Part shown: positions 1 to 6,657 of the stretch, one piece after another
How positions within the stretch are numbered: position 1 is the first letter of the stretch
Layout: every line of letters begins with the position of its first letter
NCBI GenBank assembly: GCA_009776395.1
Contig: WRNX01000007.1
Span: 1-27,477 of the forward strand
Source: Lentimicrobiaceae bacterium
GTDB taxonomy: Bacteria; Bacteroidota; Bacteroidia; Bacteroidales; WCHB1-69
Direction: 5' to 3'
Length of the DNA: 27,477 bases
Position numbers and translations under genes: made by a program
Notes under the pieces: generated by a model
The model's database searches: none
What the model was told of the DNA's origin: nothing
The model's input: only the letters and a program-made list of their open reading frames with translations

Positions 1-1
1 C

Positions 2-190
2 ATTGATGCCCTGAAAGAGTATGGCGTTGAAATAGTGGGTATTGCCTGTATTGCAAACCGAAGTACCGGCGATATTGGATACCCGATTTTTGAAGCCATT
101 AAATTAGATATCGAAAGTTGGGAACCGGAAAACTGCCCCTTGTGCAAACAAGGAATCCCGTTTGTGAAACCGGGGTCGAGGAAAAATTAA
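2..190 (+). CDS. pyrE: Orotate phosphoribosyltransferase, C-terminal end (partial)
   Basis: The last 62 residues of a gene that begins upstream of the window. PyrE joins orotate to PRPP to make OMP in pyrimidine synthesis. The visible part has the Val-Gly-Ile-Ala-Cys strand, followed by the tail CPLCKQGIPFVKPGSRK just before the stop TAA (188-190). That Cys-Pro-Leu-Cys tail is shared by the longer bacterial PyrE subgroup that I know from Bacteroidota, Thermotogae and Chloroflexi. Only the C-terminus can be seen, so active-site residues cannot be checked. The call rests on the tail motif and is fairly secure. A related type I phosphoribosyltransferase is the alternative. It runs in the same direction as obg, but a 149-bp repeat-rich spacer makes co-transcription uncertain. 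Confidence 0.8.
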   Translation: MDALKEYGVEIVGIACIANRSTGDIGYPIFEAIKLDIESWEPENCPLCKQGIPFVKPGSRKN

Positions 191-211
191 AAATTAAGAA
201 TTAAAAGCAAT

Positions 212-302
212 AAAAATTTAAAAATTTAAAAATTTAAAAAATAACCATTTAGATTTAAAAATCTTTAAATCTTTAAATCTTTAAATCTTTAAATCTTTAA
301 AT
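212..302. repeat. Two adjacent 8-bp-period AT-rich tandem arrays upstream of obg
   Basis: Three copies of AAAAATTT lie at 212-235, and five exact copies of CTTTAAAT at 263-302. The 27 bp between them, including GATTTAAAAAT, are similar in composition. Both arrays have the same 8-bp period, and TTTAAA recurs throughout, so they look like one expanded family. Slippage between copies is likely. A third array with the same period lies just after obg (1334-1365). Confidence 0.85.
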
Positions 303-339
303 CAATCACCTCATCATCTCATCACCTAATCACTAAATT
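303..339. repeat. Degenerate TCA/CTAATCAC-type intergenic tract
   Basis: A run of TCAATCACC, TCATC and CTAATCACTAA units fills the space right up to the obg start codon. Similar text occurs before uvrC (1893-1910), after the thioesterase (5676-5715), before V-ATPase D (13684-13697) and on both sides of yjbQ (13852-13872, 14288-14318). No ribosome binding site can be seen in it. Confidence 0.5.
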
Positions 340-1332
340 ATGGCAAACGAAAACTTCATTGATTATGTAAAAATTTTCTTCCGCTCAGGAAAGGGCGGGG
401 CGGGCTCTGCACATTTGCAACGAACCGCACAAGATCCCAAAGCAGGACCCGATGGCGGAGACGGCGGCAAAGGCGGCGATATTATCCTAAAAGGAAATCG
501 TAATCTGTGGACATTATTGCACTTGCGCTATACGAAACATATTTTTGCAGAAGATGGTGAAAACGGATCATCCAACCAATGTTTTGGAAGAAACGGTAAA
601 AACGCCGTGGTGGAAGTTCCGTTAGGCACCGTTGTAAAAGATGCTGAAACCGATGAATTTATTGGGGAAGTGGTAGAAGATGGACAGGAGTTTGTTGTTT
701 TGAAAGGTGGAAGGGGCGGTTTGGGCAATGTACACTTTAAATCTGCAACCCGTCAAACTCCGCGCTTTGCCCAACCCGGCGAAGAGGGAACAGAACAGTG
801 GTTGGTTTTAGAATTGAAAGTATTGGCTGATGTAGGATTGGTAGGTTTTCCCAATGCAGGAAAATCAACACTAATCTCTGTATTGTCGAATGCAAAACCT
901 AAAATTGCAGATTATCCGTTTACCACATTACGTCCAAACTTGGGAATGGTTGCTTACAGAAATCATCAATCGTTTGTTATTGCAGATATTCCGGGTATTA
1001 TTGAAGGCGCATCGGAAGGAAAAGGATTAGGACTTCGTTTTCTGAGACATATTGAAAGAAATTCGGTATTACTCTTTATGATTCCATGTAATACGGAAAG
1101 TATTAAAAAAGAATACAAAATACTTCTACACGAACTGCAAACTTATAATCCTGAATTGATGGATAAAAAAAGGATACTTGCAATTACAAAATGTGATTTA
1201 ATGATTGAAAAAGAATTAAAATTACTTCAAAAAAAACTTCCTAATAATATTCCTGTGTTATTTATTTCTTCGGTTAACCATCAAAATTTACAACAGCTAA
1301 AAGATGAAATTTGGAAACAATTGGTTATTTAA
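340..1332 (+). CDS. obg: Obg family GTPase (ribosome assembly)
   Basis: Obg/CgtA binds the large ribosomal subunit late in its assembly and links GTP status to growth and stress control. The 330-residue protein has the Gly-rich Obg fold at about 6-160 (GKGG, DGGDGGKGGD, GGRGGLGN). The G domain follows: G1 GFPNAGKS (169-176), switch I PFTT (193-196), G3 DIPG (216-219), G4 TKCD (283-286, in place of NKxD) and G5 SSV (310-312). It ends right after the G domain, so the variable C-terminal extension found in many Obg proteins is missing, as is usual in Bacteroidota. The ATG at 340 starts the Obg fold where expected. AT-rich octamer arrays flank the gene on both sides, and no clear promoter is visible before it. 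Confidence 0.97.
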   Translation: MANENFIDYVKIFFRSGKGGAGSAHLQRTAQDPKAGPDGGDGGKGGDIILKGNRNLWTLLHLRYTKHIFAEDGENGSSNQCFGRNGKNAVVEVPLGTVVKDAETDEFIGEVVEDGQEFVVLKGGRGGLGNVHFKSATRQTPRFAQPGEEGTEQWLVLELKVLADVGLVGFPNAGKSTLISVLSNAKPKIADYPFTTLRPNLGMVAYRNHQSFVIADIPGIIEGASEGKGLGLRFLRHIERNSVLLFMIPCNTESIKKEYKILLHELQTYNPELMDKKRILAITKCDLMIEKELKLLQKKLPNNIPVLFISSVNHQNLQQLKDEIWKQLVI

Positions 1333-1333
1333 G

Positions 1334-1365
1334 ATTTAAATATTTAAATATTTAAAGTTTAAAAT
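1334..1365. repeat. 8-bp-period AT-rich array downstream of obg
   Basis: ATTTAAAT at 1334-1341 and 1342-1349, ATTTAAAG at 1350-1357, and a degenerate fourth unit TTTAAAAT at 1358-1365. The period and TTTAAA core match the arrays upstream of obg. It begins one base after the obg stop codon. Confidence 0.7.
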
Positions 1366-1427
1366 GAATAGGTTAGAATAAATATTCAATAAAAATATTA
1401 TTTTAAGTTTTGATATGTAAAAAAGTA

Positions 1428-1435
1428 TATTTTTG
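1428..1435 (+). promoter_or_regulatory. Bacteroidota -7 promoter element for rpmG
   Basis: TATTTTTG fits TAnnTTTG and is followed by CG. It lies 43 bases before the rpmG start codon. A TTTG at 1409-1412 could be the -33 element, but the 15-bp spacing is shorter than the usual 19-21. Confidence 0.6.
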
Positions 1436-1478
1436 CGCCCTCATTTGATAGAAAGATTTATTCTTAAAAAGAAGTACA

Positions 1479-1667
1479 ATGGCAAAGAAAAATAAAGAAG
1501 CACGGCAACAAATAATTTTAGAATGCACGGAGCAAAAAACCAGCGGCGTGCCGGGTATGTCAAGATACATTTCTACCAAAAATAGAAAAAATACAACAGA
1601 AAGATTGGAATTAAAAAAATATAATCCATTTTTAAAGAGAGTAACCGTTCATAAAGAGATTAAATAG
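1479..1667 (+). CDS. rpmG: 50S ribosomal protein L33 (bL33)
   Basis: A 62-residue basic ribosomal protein of the large subunit. It contains the L33 signature running from the Arg-Tyr-Ile-Ser-Thr-Lys-Asn-Arg-Lys-Asn segment to KKYNPFLKRVTVHKEIK at the end. Only one cysteine is present (residue 16), so it is the zinc-free type without the two CxxC pairs. It is followed after 8 bp by the DUF4295 gene, and a terminator closes the pair. In most Bacteroidota I know, rpmB (L28) lies directly upstream. Here the 146 bp upstream hold only an AT array and the promoter, so L28 must be encoded elsewhere. Confidence 0.96.
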   Translation: MAKKNKEARQQIILECTEQKTSGVPGMSRYISTKNRKNTTERLELKKYNPFLKRVTVHKEIK

Positions 1668-1675
1668 TTTAAGAT

Positions 1676-1831
1676 ATGGCAAAGAAAGTAGTTGCAACAT
1701 TAAAAAGAACCGGCGGGGTAACTTATACCCGCGTGATTAAGATGGAACGCTCTCTCAAAACCGGAGCCTACACATTTAAAGATGCAGTGGTAGAATCCGA
1801 AAATGTAAAAGACTTTTTAGCTAAAAAGTAA
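1676..1831 (+). CDS. DUF4295 family small basic protein, probably ribosome-associated
   Basis: A 51-residue ORF, ATG at 1676 and TAA at 1829-1831. It begins MAKKVVATLKRTGG and continues with a KTGAYTFKDAVV segment, ending DFLAKK. This is the DUF4295 family, which in Bacteroidota nearly always follows rpmG. From memory, a small protein of this kind was seen on the large subunit in a Flavobacterium ribosome structure and named bL38; I have not been able to verify that. The strong Lys/Arg content and the 8-bp spacing from rpmG fit a ribosomal role. The family call is secure; the function is inferred. Confidence 0.88.
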   Translation: MAKKVVATLKRTGGVTYTRVIKMERSLKTGAYTFKDAVVESENVKDFLAKK

Positions 1832-1850
1832 TATTTGTTTTCATGGTTGT

Positions 1851-1886
1851 GGAAAACCGGGGTGATTAAAATCACTCCGGTTTTCT
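1851..1886 (+). terminator. Rho-independent terminator after rpmG-DUF4295
   Basis: AAAACCGGGGTGAT (1853-1866) pairs with ATCACTCCGGTTTT (1871-1884) across a 4-nt loop, with one G-T wobble. The outer G1852-C1885 and G1851-T1886 pairs extend the stem to 16 bp. A short T-rich stretch follows. It lies 20 bp after the DUF4295 stop and 25 bp before uvrC. Confidence 0.9.
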
Positions 1887-1910
1887 CTTTAAATCATTAA
1901 TCACTAATTA

Positions 1911-3674
1911 ATGTACAAATCAATCCCGCTTCTGCTAAAGTCGTTTCCCGAAAAACCCGGCGTGTACCAATTTTTAGATGAAAAAGGAACTATTATCTAT
2001 ATTGGCAAAGCGAAAGTGCTAAAAAAAAGAGTAGCTTCCTATTTTACAAAGACTCATCAATATCCAAAATTAAGTGTATTAGTATCTAAAATAAAAGATA
2101 TTCAATTTACGGTGGTAAATTCAGAATGGGAAGCATTATTGTTGGAAAACAGTATGATTAAGCAATTCAGGCCACGGTATAATGCCATGCTGAAAGACGA
2201 CAAAACCTATCCGTGGTTGGCTGTAAGTAAAGAAGAATTTCCGAGATTATACTATACCAGAACCCCAAACGCTGAAAAAGAAGAATTGTTTGGTCCTTAT
2301 TCCTCTTTGCGTTTCATGCACTCGTTGATGAATACGCTGTTTGAATTGTTCTTCGTTCGTACCTGCAAAGTTTTGCAAAAAAAGAGTCGCCCCTGTTTGC
2401 AGTATCACATTAAAAAATGCGCGGCGCCGTGCGTTGGATACATCTCACAGGAAGAATACATGGAAAATATTCGGAAAGTAATTCAAATACTAAAAGGAAA
2501 CATGAACGAAGTGATGCGCAAACTAAAAACAGAAATGATGCAGCTTGCAGAAAAATGGGAGTTTGAAAAAGCGCAGATCATTAAAGAACAAATTCAAATA
2601 TTAGAATCTTATCAAGGAAAATCAATAGTGGTAAATCCTGAAATATCACACTGCGATGTGTTTTCAATAGAAGAGGAAAACGACAACGCTTTTGTAAACT
2701 TTATGCGAATTGTTGAAGGTACCATTGTGCAGAGTTGTACATTCGAAATTCAAAACAATTTAACCGATACCAAAGAGGAACTTTTGTTAAAAGCAATGGT
2801 AGAAATTGAAAAACGTTTTGAAACGCTGTCACAAGAAATTATCATTCCTTTTCAGATTGATCTAATCAAAGAAAAAACAAACTTTACGATACCCACTCGC
2901 GGCGATAAGAAAAAGTTGTTAGAGCTTTCGCAAAAGAATGCTAAAATATCAATGTTGGAGAAACAAAAGAGGATGGAACTGGCTGATCCCGAGAGACGCC
3001 AAAACAGAATACTACAAACTCTGCAAAAAGATTTGGATATGCAACATCTGCCCATAACTATTGAGTGTTTTGACAACTCCAATACCCAAGGCGATGAACC
3101 GGTTGCCGCTATGGTACATTTTAAATATGGAAAACCTGATAAAAAAGAGTACCGTCATTTTAATATTAAAACGGTTACTGGACCCGATGATTTTGCTTCT
3201 ATGTATGAAGTCATTAAACGACGTTACAGCCGCTTATTGGAAGAAGAGAAAAACTTGCCCAACTTAATTATTATTGATGGCGGAAAAGGGCAACTTAGCG
3301 CTGCACATCAAGCATTGACAGAACTTAATATACAAAATAATATCATGGTGATTGGCATTGCAAAACGATTGGAAGATATTTACAGGGTAGGGGAATCTGC
3401 GCCGTTATGTATAGATAAAAAATCGGAATCGCAAAAATTACTGCAACGTATTCGAGATGAGGTGCATAGGTTTGGAATAATCCATCACCGTAAACGCCGT
3501 GCAAAAAAGAGTATTCATTCAGAATTAGATGATATTAAAGGAATTGGCAAAGTTAGTAAAGAGAAACTTTTAGCGCACTTTAAAAGCGTTTCGAAAATTA
3601 AAGCGGCAACTCTGGAAGAATTGACGGCAGTAATTGGAGGTTCTAAAGCGAAAAAGATGACAGAAAATAATTAA
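1911..3674 (+). CDS. uvrC: UvrABC excision nuclease subunit C
   Basis: UvrC makes both incisions around a DNA lesion in nucleotide excision repair. The 587-residue protein has the usual order. The GIY-YIG nuclease comes first (GVY 17-19, IYIG 29-32, Arg40 region). A four-cysteine segment follows (Cys152, 162, 170, 174), at the positions reported to bind an Fe-S cluster in E. coli UvrC. The UVR helical motif for UvrB contact is at about 205-233. The RNase H-like endonuclease comes next, with ECFDNS near 385 and the LIIIDGGKGQ strand near 450. Helix-hairpin-helix motifs close the protein (IKGIGKVSKEKL). Length is normal. The ATG at 1911 gives the standard N-terminus. The extreme C-terminus (KKMTENN) is unlike the family's usual ending, a minor oddity. 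Confidence 0.97.
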   Translation: MYKSIPLLLKSFPEKPGVYQFLDEKGTIIYIGKAKVLKKRVASYFTKTHQYPKLSVLVSKIKDIQFTVVNSEWEALLLENSMIKQFRPRYNAMLKDDKTYPWLAVSKEEFPRLYYTRTPNAEKEELFGPYSSLRFMHSLMNTLFELFFVRTCKVLQKKSRPCLQYHIKKCAAPCVGYISQEEYMENIRKVIQILKGNMNEVMRKLKTEMMQLAEKWEFEKAQIIKEQIQILESYQGKSIVVNPEISHCDVFSIEEENDNAFVNFMRIVEGTIVQSCTFEIQNNLTDTKEELLLKAMVEIEKRFETLSQEIIIPFQIDLIKEKTNFTIPTRGDKKKLLELSQKNAKISMLEKQKRMELADPERRQNRILQTLQKDLDMQHLPITIECFDNSNTQGDEPVAAMVHFKYGKPDKKEYRHFNIKTVTGPDDFASMYEVIKRRYSRLLEEEKNLPNLIIIDGGKGQLSAAHQALTELNIQNNIMVIGIAKRLEDIYRVGESAPLCIDKKSESQKLLQRIRDEVHRFGIIHHRKRRAKKSIHSELDDIKGIGKVSKEKLLAHFKSVSKIKAATLEELTAVIGGSKAKKMTENN

Positions 3675-3765
3675 CATGCTTATTATTAAAGTTATATGAA
3701 GTTTTTTTTACCAAGACATTTTTAATTTCCAATATCAAATATTAAATTAAAAAATTAATCATACC

Positions 3766-4881
3766 ATGCTCAAATACTTAATTGAAAAAGAATTTAAGTT
3801 AATAAGAAGAAACAGCATACTCCCGATTATCATTTTCGCGATGCCTGTAATTTTTCTTTTAATATTACCTTTTGCCGCCAATTTTGAAGTGAAAAATATT
3901 AGACTAACGATAGTAGATAACGACCATTCTACCTATTCTAAACGTTTTATAGAAAAAATTGCCTCCTCAAATTATTATCAAATAGTGGCAAATGAAGCCA
4001 ATTACAATGCCGCCTTGAAAAATCAAATTGAAACAGGAAAAACGGATGCTATTTTAGAGATTCCAAAAAACTTTGAACAGGATTTAGTAAAACAAAAAAT
4101 GTCAAAAGTTTTTATTTCAGCCAATGCGGTAGATGGGATGAAAGGAATGATGGGAACCGCTTATTTGTCTTCCATTGCTATGGATTTTTCTAAAAATATT
4201 ACTATGGAATTGATAATTTTTATTGAAGGAACACCCCAACAAAACATACAAATTACCAATCACTCGCTTTTTAATCCTTTGATGAACTATAAGGCATACA
4301 TGGTTCCCGCTATCCTGATGATGCTTCTTGTATTAATGTGTGGCGCTATGCCGGCTGTAAGCATTGTAATGGAAAAAGAAAACGGAACTATTGAACAAAT
4401 GAATGTTACGCCTGTAAAAAAATTCTATTTTATTCTGGCTAAAATAATCCCTTTTTGGGTCATAGGTTTTATTGTACTCACTATTGGATTTATTATTGCC
4501 TATCTTGTGTATGGATTAACCCCCATGGGTAGTTTTGGAACCCTCTACTTGGCGGCAGCGCTTTTTATTCTTACCATGACAGGAATTGGATTGGTGGTTT
4601 CCAATAAATCGGATACCATGCAACAAGCTATGATGATTGCCATGTTTTTTTTGGTAGTCTTCATATTAATGAGCGGATTACTTACGCCGATTGCCTCCAT
4701 GCCGAGATGGGCGCAATGGCTAACAATGGTAAACCCTTTGCGTTATTATGCTGAAATAATGCGTTTTGTATATCTTAAAGGATGTACAATACCTGATATC
4801 TTGCCGCAATTGACTACGTTACTCGGTTTTGCAGTTGGCGCTAATCTCTGGGCGGTAATTAGTTATAAAAAAAGAAGCTAA
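3766..4881 (+). CDS. ABC-2 type transporter permease
   Basis: A 371-residue membrane protein of the YhhJ/YbhR-like ABC-2 permease family, which exports drugs or other hydrophobic compounds. One membrane segment lies near 18-38, then a soluble loop outside the membrane (about 40-170). A cluster of about five membrane helices follows from 177. Family marks are EKENGTIEQMNVTPV (203-217), on the cytoplasmic side after the second helix, and the segment from Leu301 to Tyr328 containing PRWAQWLTMVNPLRYY. Such permeases normally sit beside a second permease, an ATPase and an HlyD-type membrane-fusion protein. None is here: uvrC is upstream and a thioesterase with its own promoter downstream. The ATPase partner must be elsewhere. 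The substrate is unknown. Confidence 0.88.
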   Translation: MLKYLIEKEFKLIRRNSILPIIIFAMPVIFLLILPFAANFEVKNIRLTIVDNDHSTYSKRFIEKIASSNYYQIVANEANYNAALKNQIETGKTDAILEIPKNFEQDLVKQKMSKVFISANAVDGMKGMMGTAYLSSIAMDFSKNITMELIIFIEGTPQQNIQITNHSLFNPLMNYKAYMVPAILMMLLVLMCGAMPAVSIVMEKENGTIEQMNVTPVKKFYFILAKIIPFWVIGFIVLTIGFIIAYLVYGLTPMGSFGTLYLAAALFILTMTGIGLVVSNKSDTMQQAMMIAMFFLVVFILMSGLLTPIASMPRWAQWLTMVNPLRYYAEIMRFVYLKGCTIPDILPQLTTLLGFAVGANLWAVISYKKRS

Positions 4882-4897
4882 AGGGGCTTAAAAAAAG

Positions 4898-4905
4898 TAT
4901 TTTTG
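4898..4905 (+). promoter_or_regulatory. Bacteroidota -7 promoter element for the thioesterase
   Basis: TATTTTTG followed by CG, with the G 21 bases before the ATG at 4926. No clear TTTG -33 element is seen, but the -7 match is complete. It shows that the thioesterase is transcribed separately from the ABC permease. Confidence 0.65.
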
Positions 4906-4925
4906 CGCGTAAATTTTTTATTACC

Positions 4926-5666
4926 ATGTATAATAATCATGTTTTTTCTCGGGAGTTTTACATTTGCGGTTATGATGTAGATCATAATTGTAATATATCT
5001 ATCTCTAAATTATTAAGTATGATGCACGAAACGGCGTGGTCGCATGTGAGTTACCTGAAAAGAGGGTGGCAGGAATTATATGAACAGGGATTGTTTTGGG
5101 CATTGGCAAAATTGCACCTGAAAATTTATAAGTTGCCGAAATGGAATGATAGAATCAGAGTGGATACGTGGGCAAAAGAACGCGAATCTATCATGTTTTT
5201 AAGAGATTACGAAGTGTTTAGTGAAACAGGTGAGTTGCTTTGCTGTGCTATTTCCGAATGGATGCTAGTAGATTATCGCCTTAATAAAATCGTACGGTTA
5301 GAAAAATTGAACACGAAGTTAGATTATCCCAAAGACCGAATGGCATTTGAAGGACGGGTGCCCCGATTACAGCGTTTAGAATACTCCCAAAATCCTAAAT
5401 TTAATTCTGTTTTGTTATCCGATTTGGATATGAATCAACATGTGAACAATGCCAGTTATGTCCGCTGGGTAGTGGATCAACTTTCTTACGACTTCTATAA
5501 TCAACATCAAATAAAAGAAGTGGTGATTAATTACTCCAACCAACTGAAACCCGGTGAAAAATATTGCATTGTCATGCAAGAAACAGTTCCCCAAAACTTT
5601 AATGCAACGCTTTACAGTGAGGAGGGCAAAGAAGTTTGTAAGGTTTTGTTAGTGGTTATTATATAG
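4926..5666 (+). CDS. Acyl-ACP thioesterase
   Basis: A 246-residue double hot-dog enzyme of the acyl-ACP thioesterase family (PF01643, related to plant FatA/FatB). It releases free fatty acid from acyl carrier protein. The N-terminal hot dog carries the helix with LLSMMHETAWSH (29-40) and GLFWALAKLHLKI (55-67). The second has DLDMNQHVNN (166-175), whose Asn and His match the catalytic residues of the plant enzymes. Length is typical for the bacterial form. It is converging with rsmA, and the intervening DNA is a umuD remnant. It may feed free fatty acids into lipid synthesis or membrane turnover, but the exact chain length cannot be read from sequence. Confidence 0.92.
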   Translation: MYNNHVFSREFYICGYDVDHNCNISISKLLSMMHETAWSHVSYLKRGWQELYEQGLFWALAKLHLKIYKLPKWNDRIRVDTWAKERESIMFLRDYEVFSETGELLCCAISEWMLVDYRLNKIVRLEKLNTKLDYPKDRMAFEGRVPRLQRLEYSQNPKFNSVLLSDLDMNQHVNNASYVRWVVDQLSYDFYNQHQIKEVVINYSNQLKPGEKYCIVMQETVPQNFNATLYSEEGKEVCKVLLVVII

Positions 5667-5708
5667 TGGTCAATGAATTAAATGATTAATGATTAGGGAG
5701 ATGAAGTG

Positions 5709-5888
5709 ATTATTTTCAACAATTCTAATCGATTGATAACCTTTGTTTGCCAGCACAATGATCACGTTGTCTTTCATTATTAACAACCGTTTTAAAGTAA
5801 ACTCGCCGTCAATAGAACAAAATGCCAAACAATTATTGTATGGTTCTACACTTTTGTCAATCACTAAGATATCTCCCTCATCAATCCC
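5709..5888 (-). pseudogene. Truncated umuD (SOS mutagenesis peptidase) remnant
   Basis: On the minus strand, about 60 residues align well with the C-terminal part of UmuD/LexA-type peptidases: GIDEGDILVIDKSVEP, then DGEFTLKRL with the catalytic Lys position, then NKGYQSIRI. The half carrying the signal region and the catalytic Ser (SMxD) is missing. Homology begins exactly where rsmA ends, sharing bases with its stop codon in another frame. At the other end homology stops at about EN-N and gives way to an intergenic TAATCA tract, so the final WGVV-type strand is lost as well. An open frame of 79 codons persists with a TTG start inside rsmA (5909 to 5670), but I judge it a relic and not a working gene. 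No umuC is nearby. Confidence 0.7.
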
Positions 5889-6639
5889 CTTTGAAACATA
5901 TTTCTTCAAACTGTTCCGCTGATAGCTGTTCCGGACGCATAGAAAAGATAGGATTATTTTTATATTCTTCTGTAAATGAAAAACTTTTTAATGAGTTGCG
6001 CAACGTCTTACGCCGCTGATTAAATGCTGTTTTTACCACACTCTTAAATAATACCTCATCACAACAAAGTTTTTTTTCAGGATTCCTAATCATACGAATA
6101 ACTCCTGACTTTACCTTTGGAGGAGGAGTAAACTGATCTTCATCTACCGTAAATAAGTATTCAATATCGTAATAGGCTTGCAACAAAACACTTAAAATAC
6201 CGTACATTTTTTTGCCCGGTTTAGATGCCACCCGCTCAGCCACCTCTTTTTGAAACATCCCTACCAATTCGGTTACCCTATCTTTATTTTCCAATACTTT
6301 AAATAAAATTTGAGAAGATATGTTGTACGGAAAATTTCCAATGACAGTTAGTTTTTCTGTAAAATGTTCTGATAGATTCAGTTTCAAAAAATCATCATGT
6401 ATAATATGTAAAGAAGGAAGTTTGTTTTTCAAATAGACCACCGATTCAGCATCAATTTCAACTACTTTAAAGTTACTATCTTCACATTGAGATAAAAATT
6501 GAGTTAAAATTCCCATTCCGGGACCAATTTCTAAAATATTATGATTTGTTGTAGAAATACTTTGCACAATTTTCTCTGCAATAGATTGATTATTAAGAAA
6601 ATGTTGTCCGAGTGCTTTTTTGGGAGTAACTTTTTGCAT
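5881..6639 (-). CDS. rsmA: 16S rRNA adenine dimethyltransferase (RsmA/KsgA)
   Basis: Dimethylates two adjacent adenines in helix 45 of 16S rRNA late in small-subunit assembly. The 252-residue protein shows the SAM site EIGPGMG (37-43), the acidic VVEID (59-63), and NFPYN (102-106), the catalytic motif of the adenine N6 family. The C-terminal domain has the FNQRRKTLRNSL segment. It ends EEICFKGD, slightly shorter than usual, and its stop TGA lies inside the start of umuD homology. The tail may therefore have been replaced when the umuD remnant formed. It follows the mltF-like gene by 18 bp on the same strand, so the two are probably co-transcribed. Confidence 0.96.
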   Translation of the reverse strand: MQKVTPKKALGQHFLNNQSIAEKIVQSISTTNHNILEIGPGMGILTQFLSQCEDSNFKVVEIDAESVVYLKNKLPSLHIIHDDFLKLNLSEHFTEKLTVIGNFPYNISSQILFKVLENKDRVTELVGMFQKEVAERVASKPGKKMYGILSVLLQAYYDIEYLFTVDEDQFTPPPKVKSGVIRMIRNPEKKLCCDEVLFKSVVKTAFNQRRKTLRNSLKSFSFTEEYKNNPIFSMRPEQLSAEQFEEICFKGD

Positions 6640-6657
6640 GTCAAAATCGTAATTAGA

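Noticed and set aside
212..302. CRISPR-like array
   Set aside because: The units are 8 bp, contiguous and AT-only, with no spacers and no cas genes.
5670..5909. A complete small minus-strand gene with a TTG start inside rsmA
   Set aside because: The match to UmuD begins only after the rsmA stop and lacks the catalytic Ser, so it is best read as a truncated relic, not a functioning gene.
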